NCBI GenBank assembly: GCA_020284085.1
Contig: JACEVL010000048.1
Location: 310,001-374,000 of the forward strand
Source of the DNA: Aporrectodea caliginosa
Taxonomy: Eukaryota > Annelida > Clitellata > Crassiclitellata > Lumbricidae
DNA: 64,000 nucleotides
Reading direction: 5' to 3'
Shown: one piece after another, positions 10,403 to 21,088 of the stretch
Numbering within the stretch: the first letter of the stretch is position 1
Layout of the letters: every line of letters begins with the position of its first letter
Notes under the pieces: model-generated
Told to the model about the DNA's origin: nothing
The model's input: the letters and a program-made list of their open reading frames with translations, nothing else
Database searches by the model: none
Program-made: the position numbers and the translations under genes

Positions 10403-10920
10403 TTAATGTTGAAAGTATAATTAATGTAGAGACAGTTGAAAAATGTATGCAATGCATTGAAACTTCGTAAGGCGACTGGACTAAGTCTTATGGTCTTAGT
10501 ACAGAGCACTTGCAACACCACGCGGATCCGCTTCTCGATGTATTACCCGATGTATTGTTAAGAGGCATGGCGTTTCACGCCAGATGTTCAAAGACATTTA
10601 CTAGCAGCTGTCTGTATCCTCGTTTAGCCTCACTCTCAACACTTTAATCCAATACAATTTGCCCCATTAGAACTATACCTATCAGTGCTAAACAGTGCAC
10701 TATTTAGGCCTAAGGCTATAATAGTACTATAGTCTCTAATACTATAACTGCATAATCAAGCATTGATGTTACTTGTTGCGTCTTGACAGCAAGTACTGAA
10801 TAAACGAAAATACAATACAATCACGATTGCCAAAACGAAAATAGAGTAAAAATCACGAAAAACGAAGTAAAATAATTTAAGGTCGACTTACAATTACGAC
10901 TGAATCCACTCAGAAATCGC

Positions 10921-11013
10921 CAATATTGTATTGTATTGTATTGTATTGTATTGTATTGTATTGTATTTATTGTATTTATAAATTTATAAAGCGCCTCTCA
11001 CAGTGAACACCAA
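10921..11013 (-). repeat. CR1-like 3' end with TACAA tail
   Basis: On the minus strand, right after the LINE ORF, the sequence reads GGGAGCGCCTCTGATTGG...GAGAGGCGCTTTATAAAT and ends in about ten TACAA units. This is the 3' UTR and the microsatellite-like tail expected of CR1-clade elements. Similar tails mark other insertions at 7935, 18541 and 26590. Confidence 0.85.
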
Positions 11014-12213
11014 TCAGAGGCGCTCCCAGTGCGAAAGACTCCGAGCGAAAAGAGTGGTCTTAAGACAACGAAAAGAAGCACCTGGCCCACCAGATAGCAT
11101 CAAAGAACGGGTTGATGAAGGGAGTTGGTTCCATAGTGAAGGGCCAATGAAGGCAAAAGCTCGAGATTTAGCCATGGTAGTCCTTGCTCGTGGGACAAGA
11201 AGGTCATGGCGATCAAGTGAGCGAAGCGGACGGTGAGAGTTGGCGGAGATAGGCCGGCGAACGAGGCAACAGAGGTATTTGGGAGCTAGGCCAGAATAAG
11301 ACCGGCAGACAAGAACAAGGACCTTGAGCTGGATACGAGCAGTGAGAGGGAGCCAGTGAAGTTGTTCCAACATATAGGAGGAGATGTGCGAGAAGCGAGG
11401 CAGTCGAGCTATCAGCCTGGCAGCCACATTAAGCACAGATTGAAGAGGGGAGAGGCGCACTTTGGGAAGGCCAACAAACAGAGAGTTGCAGTAATCAATG
11501 CGGGAGCAGATGAAGGCATGGACTATAGTCGTAAAGACCGAGGAGGAGACAGAACGTCGAATCGCTCTGAGGCGTCTCAGGTGGAAGTAGCAGGAACGGG
11601 TGAGATTCTTGATGTGTTCTGAGAAGGTGAGTGTGCTGTCAAGGACAACGCCTAGGTCACGGACACTGGACGAGAAGGTGAAAGAAGGAAAGGTTTGTGC
11701 AAGTAAAGCGAAGTCAAGCTTAGCAAGCTGCTGTCGAGTACCAAACCAGATCAGTTGAGTCTTTGATGAATTAAGCGAAAGCCGATTGGAGGACATCCAC
11801 AAGTGAAGGTCTTGGGAGAGAGCATTAATGCGACCGGTAAGAGCAAGTTGAGCAGATGGAGGTCCATGGACAAAAGCTTGCACATCGTCCGCGTAAAGAT
11901 GGCCGGTTGACAGGTGTTTTGAGAAGAGGGCAGGAATGTCAGCAGTGTACAAAAGGTAAAGAAGTGGACCGAGGACAGAGCCCTGAGGCACCCCAAATTT
12001 GACCATTACCCAGGGGGTTCTGGAGTCACCGCAGATTACCATTTGGGTGCGGCCAGTGAGGTAAGACCGAAGCCAAAGGAGAGGAGGGCCTTTGAGGCCA
12101 AAAGAAATCTCAAGGCGTTGCAGTAAGATATCGTGGTCTACCATGTCGAAGGCGGCAGAGACATCAAAAAGAGCCAGCAGCGTAAGGTGCGATTGATCGA
12201 CGGCAGAGTAGGC
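11014..12213 (-). pseudogene. CR1-like LINE ORF2, 3' half (RT to C-terminus)
   Basis: One uninterrupted minus-strand frame of 400 codons. It opens within the RT palm (FDVSAAFDMVDHDILLQRLE), then GVPQGSVLGPLLYLLY, the catalytic YADD (HLYADDVQAF), LSLNSSKTQLIWFG and DLGVVLDSTLTFSEH. The post-RT blocks YCNSLFVGLP, LHWLPLTARIQLK and GPSLWNQLPSS follow, with the terminal SHWERL. Upstream of 12213 there is a stop and no endonuclease, so the copy is 5'-truncated, the usual result of incomplete target-primed reverse transcription. The frame is intact with all visible RT motifs, so the insertion may be fairly young, but it cannot move alone. The internal Met at 12144 is not a start. Confidence 0.92.
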
Positions 12214-12379
12214 CTAGATATCAGAGAGAAGGGATAGCAGAACAATAATGTCAAACTAAAGCGGATACTCCATTTCGCTAAAGGAGAATACTCATTTAGG
12301 GGATACTCTATTTCGTGACACCAGTAGCTTGTCGTAATGGCATGATAATTCCGTTTGTCAAAAGAAAATAAATGGATGA

Positions 12380-13095
12380 TTTTAGTCCTTTTGATAACTA
12401 TAGAGCAATCACTCATATTCCAGTTATATCCAAACTAGTTGAATGAAGCATAGGCCTACCAAAGATATGTGCATAGTATTTTGAGTCTGATGACTTGCAG
12501 TTTAGATTCAAACAAGGAGTGAGATGTGCTAATGCGGTATTTGCAATGCGCTCCTCTTATTGGCTTAATTTTTGTCAACAGGGGCAGCACTGTATTCACG
12601 GCAGCTCTCTCTGAATAGTAGCAAGGCATGTGACAGTGTTAATCATTAAAAGTTGTATTCCAGCCTCCTAAGTCTGGTTACTGAGTGTGGGTGTTTGATA
12701 CCTTGGTAGATTAATATGGTAAATTATCAGTTGCAGTGCATTGGAACAGCAGTATGTCTAAGTCATTCGCAGTTAGAAGTGGTGTACGGCAGGGGAGTTC
12801 TTTGTCGCCTTTGCTGTTTAATGTTTTTTGTTAATGCGTGAACGTTCATTGTGGATATAATTATGAGAGCAGGAGGTCTAGGTTGCTGTATTAACAAGAC
12901 CTGGATGGGTTGCATCATATATAGGACCTATACGGATGATCATTTTGCTATCGGCATTGGTATTTGGGCTTCAGGTCTTGGTAGATAAATATTATTTGGT
13001 TAATGTAACTGTACTAACTCTTGGTACCTATAGCGTTCGAACCTCGATGCAAGGCCTCCCTGCCAGATATCACTAAAGGTTGCATGGACTGATCA
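12380..13095 (+). pseudogene. Decayed non-LTR reverse transcriptase
   Basis: Scattered frames on the plus strand give DNYRAITHIPVISKLVE, LQFRFKQGVRCANAVFAMRS, KACDSVNH and SKSFAVRSGVRQGSSLSPLL, in the right order for RT blocks 1 to 4. Many stops and shifts separate them. The region ends in TAAG/AAGT units near 13108, a possible 3' tail. Clade not assigned; it differs from the CR1-like copies. Confidence 0.75.
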
Positions 13096-13399
13096 TGTTG
13101 ATCACATAAGTAAGTAAGTAATAACCTATTGAAATACGATCCATATCTAGCCCTCATATCTTTAAACGCAATTTACGTGACTATATTTTAAGGCCTTCAT
13201 CAGTTGCACAAGGACACTCAAATTATTAACGCAAAAGGTTTCCTAATGTAATATTTTAATTTTCTGTGATTGCTGGGACATATTAAAATGTGCATTCATA
13301 CCGCTGTTAATTTTTCACACTAGTTAAGTTTTAATTAAGTCTGATTAGGATTAATGTTTATCGTCTAATTTGGTTTTCATTGGCCACACTAATTTCTGT

Positions 13400-13570
13400 A
13401 ATACTATTAACCCAGGTGACCCTGGTTAGCGGGACGCTTCGGCCCCTTATGAGTCTCCTTGGTAACCTTAACTTGTTTTACCGATGTATTTCTGTTGTCG
13501 ATTACCCATTTTTGTATGTTTTTGGTTACTAAATAAAAAATCAATCAATCAAATCAATCAATCAATCAAG
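13400..13570 (+). repeat. Probable LINE 3' end with TCAA tail
   Basis: A GC-richer block followed by ACTAAATAAAAAATCAATCAATCAA..., a polyadenylation-like AATAAA and a short-unit tail, as in L2/CR1 3' ends. No coding part is attached, so this is an inference from the tail. Confidence 0.5.
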
Positions 13571-13909
13571 TAAGTATATTCTTTATTAACCGATTGCTAA
13601 TCGCACTTTGGTGTACAGACATCAGTTAAAAAGTATAAAGTAGGCCTATCCTGACAATAAACGTTTTTCGCATCAAGTAAGTTAGTGACAACTGACAATA
13701 TCCCTTAATAAACCAACTGCCAACCGAACCTTAATGCGCAAACATTATAGTCCCGCATATATCTAAGAAAGTCGACCAACCTTGATCAGACCATATATAT
13801 CGTCCTAGTGATGAAAGTTTTACGCATCAAATTATCTGCGGAAGGAATGATACGGCCATGAGCCCGGGGGCGGAGGTAATTCTTAGAAGTTTTAATTGCA
13901 GGAAGCAAT

Positions 13910-14163
13910 TCTTGTAATAATATCTTTTCTTTAATAAGCGCCTGACAAACGCACTGCGCTGTACATTTACATGTTATGAAGTACATTTACATGTTATGAA
14001 ATTGAAATCTTAACTAGTTATCTACTAACAGAACAGACAGCAGACAGCCTGCAATACAACGGCGCTAATAGCAGCCTACAAAGCAAATCCGCCCTACGGG
14101 GGCTCGAACTCGGTACATCTCGCTCGCTGTGCCAGATGTTATCCAACGCGCCACCGGGTCCCC
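13910..14163 (-). mobile_element. tRNA-derived SINE, family 1 (copy a)
   Basis: On the minus strand: tRNA-like head with A-box region GGCGCGTTGGATAACATCTG and B-box GAGTTCGAGCCCCC. A body containing TAGGCTGCTATTAGCGCC and CTGTCTGTTCTGTTAGTAG follows, then a 3' end TTTGTCAGGCGCTTATTAAAG running into TATTATT. Copies b and c are at 17320-17562 (+) and 21801-22139 (-). Confidence 0.88.
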
Positions 14164-14306
14164 CATGCCCATTATCCACCAGGATCGATGAAAAAAGGCG
14201 GAGTTACCTTTGTGCTGGTAGAAAACTGAGTTGTGATGTGGTTAGCATAATGCACAATTCTCATGCAGCTAACAATTAGATTTTCAATAACTCTTCAAGT
14301 TTGTCG

Positions 14307-15225
14307 GAATAAAATAATGCAGCTTCACTTGCAGCCTCCTTGTGATTTAAGATATGGCTCAGTTGCGGAGAGATTGTCTCAGTCTCAACTGAGTAAACTA
14401 AACGCTTGCTGGAATAATGTGTATCGTAAAGTGTTTGGTTTTTACTGATGGGAATCGGTTAGAAAATTTATTGTAGGTCTAGGCAGTTTGGACTTCAGAT
14501 CTATGAGAGCCATTGCCATGTTTATTGTTTTTAATTATCTAGTTAATGGTTTTGGTTTGTCAGTAAAGGACAAAGTGTCATATCAGAGAGCGGATGCATA
14601 ATGTTTACGCTTCCAGGGAGCATTGGTTTGAGTTGTCATCTTGTCTGTTTGTGAAGTAGGTTTCCTATTTTGCCTTTTTGTTCTAGTCTTGGTTTACAAA
14701 AATAAAGTAATATAAATTGTTATATAAAGTATATAATATACACACAGTTACATGACATATGGATAAAAAGAACCTTTGTAAAGCTAATGAGAGCAATGGA
14801 TGAATAAAATAATGCAGCTTCACTTGCAGCCTCCCTGTGATTTAAGATATGGGTCAGTTGCGGAGAGATTGTCTCAGTCTCAACTGAGTAAACTAAACGC
14901 TTGCTGGAATAATGTGTATCGTAAAATGTTTGGTTTTTACTGATGGGAATCGGTTAGAAAATTTATTGTAGGTCTAGGCAGTTTGGACTTCAGATCTATG
15001 AGAGCCATTGCCATGTTTATTGTTTTTAATTATCTAGTTAATGGTTTTGGTTTGTCAGTAAAGGACAAAGTGTCATATCAGAGAGCGGATGCATAATGTT
15101 TACGCTTCCAGGGAGCATTGGTTTGAGTTGTCATCTTGTCTGTTTGTGAAGTAGGTTTCCTATTTTGCCTTTTGTTCTAGTCTTGGGTAAACAGAACCTT
15201 TGTAAAGCTAATAAGAGCAATGGAT
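14307..15225 (+). pseudogene. Tandemly duplicated LINE C-terminal fragment
   Basis: A block of about 390 bp (14307-14693) is repeated at 14802-15187, with an offset of 495 bp and few differences. The plus-strand frame encodes LSKLNACWNNVYRKVFGFY and, after a stop, FIVGLGSLDFRSMRAIAMF. This resembles the region after the RT domain in some non-LTR elements (LN.CWN.VYR..FGF, then a block like LG.LDF.S). It may be the C-terminal part of the element whose RT remnants are at 12380-13095. A shared piece, AGAACCTTTGTAAAGCTAAT, follows each copy (14770 and 15192), so the duplicated unit includes it. Confidence 0.78.
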
Positions 15226-16390
15226 AATCTGTCGTCTTTCACAAAAGCGTCACATTGTAGAAAGGTTTAAACACGGATGAAATCATTGATCGATTTGCAT
15301 TGTTATCTGATAAACTGCAGAAACCCACAAGTAACCGTCCATAGTACAACGCCTATCACATAATCTACAGAAAGAGGGAAGAGTCGGAGGAGAAATTGCT
15401 CCAGTGACTGGGGGAGAGAGATATAAAGAGAATAGACGCCCCTGCCAACAATGTATGCATAGAAACATAGATGAGGGCGGTATTTACTGTATTAAGGTTT
15501 AACAGTTATAGCATTAAGTGATAAGTTCTCACTGAAGTATTAAAGTATTGAGTAGCGCTGCAGGAATTGAATTTCTAACGCGATTGGGCTCTAAACTACG
15601 TGAAATAGTAATTCCTTAATATATTCAATTAACTGGAGCGCGAATGAGTGAATAAATGAATGCATGAAATACTGAATTAATTTAATGACTGAATGAATAG
15701 AGTTGTTTGGTTAGTCAGTTCGGTAGAATGTACATTGCAAGCGCAATATGCCTATAAGTTATTTAACTGAAATTATAAAGCAGCGTATGAAACACATATG
15801 ACTTTTCTAACTTCATTTCTTAAGTTCGAAGGAAGTCTTTTTCAGTAACCTATAGGCTATAGATAAAACGACTTAGCAATACACAGCTGTCTTCGTGTTA
15901 ATAATTATATCCTACTTATACGTAGAGGCGACGATCTAACCGACGTATGCTTTAACCAATGTAATAGATCTGCGTGAAAGCATTGTACGGAAGTGTAGGA
16001 CAATAAGGTGCGAGGCACCAATTTTATTTGAACTTGCTGACGCAGCCTCCCATTCGGCCTGCCTTCAATATGCAGTTATGACGTAGATAAGCAGAAATTT
16101 CTCCATCAATCTTGTTCATTTCTACGCCACTTATCATCATCGTCGACGTCGAAAGCTCAGCGGATATAAGGTTGTCAAGCCAACGCACAATGACTGCATT
16201 ATCACAGGCGTTAGCGATTGACCACTTATGTGTACACCACTAAGCAGCCTTGTAGTGCTACAAAATCATGATTGTCCGGGTTCAATGCGCACTTCTGAAC
16301 TATGTAAAGAAAGCATTATCAAATTACAATTGTATTATGTTGGATGTATTGTATTGTATTCCTCCCTGTTTCTCACAATCGGTGTCTTTT
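15226..16390. other. No gene seen
   Basis: No supported gene. Near 16250-16365 there is a weak tRNA-like stretch (GGGTTCAATGC) and a TGTATTGTATTG tail that might be an old SINE, but the match to either SINE family is too poor to call. Confidence 0.4.
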
Positions 16391-16411
16391 TTTTATCTCT
16401 TCCTGTATCTA

Positions 16412-16643
16412 GAGCAGTAGACGCCAAGTATGACTGCGTTGATGATGAGTACGATAATGATGATGGCCCAGACGAAACCGAATTGTCCACCGACGACTGA
16501 GGCGGAAGACGAAGGCTCTGCCATGAGTTCCGTCGGCCACCATCCGTAGCCAAACGTGTGACTCTACAATCTGTTATAGTTTTTTAATGTATATAATCGT
16601 CGCATACAATGTAATGCATGTGCGCTTATCAGATGCAAATAAA
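16412..16643 (+). CDS. Candidate terminal exon with acidic tail and polyA signal
   Basis: A strong acceptor (long T/C tract ending TATCTAG at 16411) is followed by an open frame AVDAKYDCVDDEYDNDDGPD then ETELSTDD and stop at 16500. The next 140 bases end in AATAAA at 16638. The peptide is very acidic, like a short cytoplasmic end. The downstream part (from 16558) recurs at 24869, without the coding part. TTAC units right after the AATAAA could instead mark a retroelement tail, so host status is unsure. Confidence 0.35.
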
Positions 16644-17215
16644 GGCTACTTACTTACTTAAAATCTTATATAAGAATAGTTCTTCCAGAGTTTAGCAACT
16701 CGAAATCTGAGAGGACACAATCTGAAACTGTACCTTTGGCGGGTGCGATTAGTCATCATATTATTCCTTTTTAGCCAAATAATTGTGAATTACTGGAACC
16801 GGTTACCACGTGAAATGGTATCTGAACACTTTCAAACAGAAACTGGACAGTTGGATAGAACAGTATAGGCCCTAAAAGCTTATTTACCTTACCTAGCCTA
16901 CTAACTGTAACTGAAACTGTAACTGTAGCTATAAAAAGGCCTACAAAAGCTGTTCATGTGTTAAAGATATTATGTTTATGATGACGGGGCTATAAGTCAT
17001 TAGATTCGGTAAGTTTAGATTAAAGATTAAGACTAAAAGACAATAATTAAAATAGTACAAAATATTATTAAGACTGAAGTTCTGTAGGCTAAAAGACAAT
17101 TAAAATAGTTTAATACAAAAGAATTTTGGTTAAAGGATTTTTGAAAATAATAGAATACAAAAGGATTTTGGTTATACGGTGTTGCAAGCTGTCCTCAATG
17201 TTTACAAAACAAAGT

Positions 17216-17756
17216 TCATCTTTTATTAGTTGTAATTGATGAGAAATCTTTCCAAGTTTTCCTCTTCAAACACCAGTTCCTCTGCCAATTAGCAGAAAGC
17301 CTGCGATACCGACAACACAGTACGATAATGATGATGGCCCGTGGCGCTTTGAATAACATCTGGCACAGAGACCGAGAGGTACCGAGTTCGAGCCCCCGTT
17401 GGGCGGATATGCTTTGTAGGCTGCTATTAGCGCCGTTGTATTGCAAGCTGTCTGTTCTGTTAGTAGTTAACTAGTTAAGATTTCAATTGCATAACATGTA
17501 AATGTACAGCGCAGTGCGTTTGTCAGGCGCTTAATTAAAGAATAAATATTATTATTATTGTTACATTTGATGAAGATGTTTCTTTTGGACAATCCAACTG
17601 ACAATCCACCTGCATTATTATCCGAATTTTCACCTGACTTTTCAGTAGGCTTTCCAGCCGACCTCTGAGTAGTCTTTCCTTTTCGCTTTACAGTAGGCTC
17701 TCCATTCGGCTTTTCATTAGGCTTTCCATTCCGCATTTCAGTTGACTTTCCATCTT
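17216..17756 (-). pseudogene. Stalk/transmembrane exon of an Ig receptor, broken by a SINE
   Basis: Minus-strand paralogue of the exon at 25624-25859. The upstream part encodes a hydrophilic stalk of short Lys/Pro/Thr repeats (EKPNGEPTVKRKGKTTQRSA, GKPTEKSGEN, then GLSKRNIFIKC). The transmembrane part should follow, but a family 1 SINE at about 17320-17562 intervenes, so the hydrophobic stretch is cut from the stalk. The remaining part beyond the SINE keeps the sequence for VGIAGFLLIG and then EELVFEEENLERFLINYN in one frame. As it stands the product would lose its membrane anchor unless the SINE is spliced out. Confidence 0.75.
17320..17562 (+). mobile_element. tRNA-derived SINE, family 1 (copy b)
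   Basis: Head GTGGCGCTTTGAATAACATC, B-box GAGTTCGAGCCCCC, body TAGGCTGCTATTAGCGCC and TTGTCAGGCGC. The tail AATAAATATTATTATTATTG is the start of a TTA microsatellite. It is absent from the paralogous exon at 25670, which gives the empty site. The 22 bases at its 5' junction (17319-17340) are identical to 16448-16469. Confidence 0.9.
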
Positions 17757-17844
17757 TGACTGATAATTATTGAAATAACCACATTCATTAGCTTAATCCA
17801 GACCGTAATGTCAAATTAGACTTCTTCCTGATGAGTCAGAAACA

Positions 17845-17995
17845 CAGAGAAAGAAAAACAAAACCATCCACATCGTTGAGGGCAACTCCAGTTTCCTTTC
17901 GAGCGTTGGGTTGGACAGAAGACGATGACAGTTTCAGAAGTTCACATAGAAAATAGTTACAATGAATATCTAGGATTGAAGCCCTGTCTGGTAGC
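17845..17995 (-). repeat. Inverted copy of 32615-32745
   Basis: About 140 bp including CAGAGAAAGAAAAACAAAAC, CTTTCGAGCGTTGGGTTGGA and ATATCTAGGATTGAAGCCC correspond, reverse-complemented, to 32615-32745. Both lie in introns of minus-strand receptor exons, which points to inverted duplication in the locus. Confidence 0.75.
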
Positions 17996-18299
17996 TAGAT
18001 GACAGAATCCGTAAGCGAAACTTTCAACGCTTTAAGAAAGCATAAAATAAGTAGAACTATATGTAGCAATGAAGCTATTCGTAGGCTAGTGGTAGGGTCA
18101 AATAAGATTGGGAAGGCGGTGCCAGGCGTAATAGTCCGGTCATTAAATAGTTGAGGTTCAAAAATTTTTTACAAAAGGTTCCTCGATGGGTTTCACCTCT
18201 TTGATATGTCTATGGGGAAAAGAAAGTGTTCCAAAATATGACATGGGCAACTATGTGAAAATGAGTAAAATCCAAGATGGCCGCCGTCAAAATTCAGAT

Positions 18300-18930
18300 C
18301 AGTCACCTGGAAATATATAGTGGGGTACGGGAGCTGAAAAATACTTCACATAATTATGGCAACCAATTAGCCCCTTTGGTTCCAGATAGTACATGGGTTG
18401 ACGAGTCCGGGACACAAATTTTGACGGCCCTCTAGCGGCTGTTACAGTCATTTTACAAAATGGCCGACCGAAATACATATTGTTCAATATCTCAGCTTCT
18501 CCTTCTCTTAGAATCGTGATTTTGGTGTCTAAACATACATATTTATTGTATTGTATTTGAACACTTGTTATAGCGCCCCTACCAGATTTCCCATTCAGAG
18601 GCGCTCCCGACTACTGCTAAAAATATACATATTTAAACATACATATTTAAATATACATATTTAAACATACATATTTAGGGGCAAGGATTCCACTGGAGGT
18701 AATTGCAAACACTTATCTGTACTAAATTGGCAGCCATTTTCCAAAATGGCCGACCGACATTAAACTTTGTCAAGATCTCAGCTTCCAATTAACTTATAAT
18801 CGTGATCTTGGTGTCCAAACATACATATTTTGGGGCAAGGATTCAAAAATTACAAACACTTATCTACACAAAATTGGCTGCCATTTTCCAAAATATGACA
18901 TGGGAACTATGTGAAAATGGGTCAAATCCA
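18300..18930. repeat. Dispersed ~170-bp repeat, inverted copies
   Basis: Reverse-orientation relatives of the units at 3085 and 43200: GCCGACCGAAATACATATT, AATATCTCAGCTTC, ATCGTGATTTTGGTGTCTAA, ACATACATATTTA. Two or more diverged units, interrupted at 18541-18625 by a LINE-like tail. Confidence 0.8.
18541..18625 (-). mobile_element. CR1/SINE 3' tail fragment
   Basis: The minus strand reads GGGAGCGCCTCTGAATGGGA...GGGGCGCTATAACAAGTG and then ATACAATACAAT. This is the 3' end seen at 10930 and 8280 without any upstream part, a very short truncated insertion in the dispersed repeat. Confidence 0.75.
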
Positions 18931-19990
18931 AGATGAAACATAAATAAACGTCATTATAGTATAGAAATTTAGGCTATGTATTATTACTGAAGAGTACAGG
19001 CTCAAGAACGACAATACATTTAAGAATCAATTACAATTATACTTCACCATTAATTTAGAGAAAATATTTTCTACTATTTAGTCTCCTTAATATATTTCAT
19101 TTATGAAAATATGAGACAAAAACAGCAACTGATGCAGGAAAACTATAGACACCATTTTAATACTGTCACAGATTAATTCTTATGAGGCATATTATAGGCC
19201 TACTATTTTATGTTTTGAAATTATGATATTGGTATTTTTCCATTGCAATCTGAGACTAATCTATTTTAAAATCTGCTTTTCTTGGTAAGTAGCAAAAAAT
19301 GCGTTTTATTTTGTTTGTCTGTGAGCTGTTGCCTTGAGTGAGCGGTGTATGAACTAAGGCATGGTTCCCAAACTGAAGTGCACGCACCATGTCGTTTCTG
19401 GGGTGCAGCAAAGAGAGAAAGTATGAATTATAAGAATGCATTGATAATACATTATCAATTGTTGAGCTGTCATAGGATGAATATGTGTAAGACCGTAAGG
19501 TTAGAAGTTTATTTCCATGTTGCATTGTGAGCATGTAAGGCTTGTAAGCACAAGTTCCCAAGTAGCAATTTCGTGTATGCGTCTTCAAATGTGATAACAC
19601 CTTTGTAGGGGGGTTTGGTGGGGGTGCGAACATTGGTCAAACATTTCCCAGGGTTGCGGGGCATAGAAAAGATTGGATAGGCCTACTCCTAGACTAAAGA
19701 TGACTAATAGCTGATGAAATTGATGATCTGGATATGGATGATGCAGTAGAGACTGGCAGTGACGCTGAAGCAGAGCAGACATAGGCTACAAGCTACAACT
19801 CGTTTGACCTAGGCTACTCTTAGCTTAGACTAGTGTGAAGACGGAAATTTCTCTAATTTTTCTCTAATTTGCCTCCTGTTGTGAAATATACTCATATACA
19901 TTTAATTATAGCGAGAATAACGAAAACAAACAGAAAAGCGGCAGCCTCATAGTTCGGGCGCCATCCAACCATTCATTGTGTCAACTGTGG
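18931..19990. other. No gene seen
   Basis: No supported gene. A stretch near 19357-19415 (GGTTCCCAAACTGAAGTGCA, then GGGGTGCAGC) resembles the ends of some hAT elements, and a GGGGTGCGAAC stretch at 19621-19632 could be its partner. No clear inverted repeat or target duplication was found. Confidence 0.35.
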
Positions 19991-19997
19991 ACAAGAA

Positions 19998-20735
19998 ATG
20001 GCTACCTGTGTGCTGTGCCTGGAGGCAATTAACCTGGACAAGCCTAAGGATTATGCAAAGTTGACAGAAAAAGGCTGCATTGGTATTAATAATGCCAATA
20101 GACAGCGCAAGTTAGATATTCCAGACATTGTATACATTGTATACATTGAAAACTGCTGCCTTTTTGTACACAAAGAATGTCGAATTAGGCATACTAACCC
20201 TGAAGTAATCAAGGAAGATCAAAAACGTACTGCATCTACAGATACAGTGGAGAAAACACTTCGATCACATGTTACATCATTCAACTTCAAAAGTGACTGT
20301 TTTCTGTGTGGTATTTACGTCGACCAGGATGCAGCACACAAACATCTAGACAGACGTGTGCTTCAATACAGCCACGTGCTGACGCTTGACGTCCAGAAAA
20401 ACATTGCAGCACAATGTGCACACAGGCAAGATGACTGGGCCATGATGGTACAGGCACGTCTTGTGCCTATACACGACCTACCAGCTGAGGAAGCTATCTA
20501 TCACCATGAATGCAAGACATACTTTAGGTTAGGAAGCAATATTCCTGCAACATACACTAAACATGCGGAGACTCCATCAAAGAAATTTAAACTTGGACGA
20601 CCAAAGAGTATGTCGAAGATGGCAGCATTCGAGATTGCCATTGCATACTTAGAAGAGAATGATGCTGAGACTATTACATTAGATAATTTACATTCCATTA
20701 TGAAATTAAGAAGTGGGCTGAGCAATGATGAATAA
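19998..20735 (+). CDS. Cys/His-rich protein of a repeat-associated family, N-terminal part
   Basis: Open frame of 245 codons from ATG with no introns. The N-terminus has Cys pairs (CVLCLEAIN), then [15 protein letters not shown], a block [35 protein letters not shown] and [16 protein letters not shown]. Paired C/H positions suggest a zinc-binding module. I recognise this layout (HKECR..., CFLCG, DDWA...RL, DLPA...YH..C...R.G..IP) from long, many-copy, uncharacterised proteins of cnidarians, molluscs and fish, probably of mobile origin. The usual protein continues far beyond; here a stop after SGLSNDE is followed by more of the same protein in broken frames. It is either a truncated copy or a degraded one. 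Function unknown. Confidence 0.7.
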   Translation: MATCVLCLEAINLDKPKDYAKLTEKGCIGINNANRQRKLDIPDIVYIVYIENCCLFVHKECRIRHTNPEVIKEDQKRTASTDTVEKTLRSHVTSFNFKSDCFLCGIYVDQDAAHKHLDRRVLQYSHVLTLDVQKNIAAQCAHRQDDWAMMVQARLVPIHDLPAEEAIYHHECKTYFRLGSNIPATYTKHAETPSKKFKLGRPKSMSKMAAFEIAIAYLEENDAETITLDNLHSIMKLRSGLSNDE

Positions 20736-21088
20736 TTGTACACTACAACTCAGCTGAAAAGGGAGTTAACTAATTACTATGGAAACAAGGTGTCCATAGC
20801 TACAATTAGACAACAGCCTAACATTGTAACTCTAACATCGATGACAATACCATACACGAAGCACATGTAAACGCTGCAAAAGCCGACCAAACCAACATGG
20901 ATTACTTGATCAAGAGTGTGGGAGAATACATTCGTTCAGAAATAATAGGTATGGACAAACATGAAGAGGAATATCCAGACTCTGATCAGATTACATCTAT
21001 TCACAGAAATCTTGATGATCTCCCACATTCATTACGCATCCTCCTAGGAAGCATCATAAAGATTCGAAACTCAAAGCTCCATAATTAG
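20736..21088 (+). pseudogene. Broken continuation of the 19998-20735 protein
   Basis: After the stop at 20733 the same frame continues [20 protein letters not shown], then shifts and resumes at about 20868 with [40 protein letters not shown] and [14 protein letters not shown]. These match the expected middle of the family. Hence the gene is a pseudogene as a whole, despite the intact first part. Confidence 0.65.

Larger units (their letters stand above)
16558..17830. repeat. Segmental duplication: 3' receptor module, copy 1
   Basis: Matches 24865-25905 in the same orientation (offset about 8.3 kb): the AATAAA/TTAC block, an AT-rich spacer, the minus-strand stalk/TM exon and the start of its upstream intron. 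Copy 1 carries a SINE insertion; copy 2 carries an extra internal repeat near 25395-25460. Confidence 0.9.
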
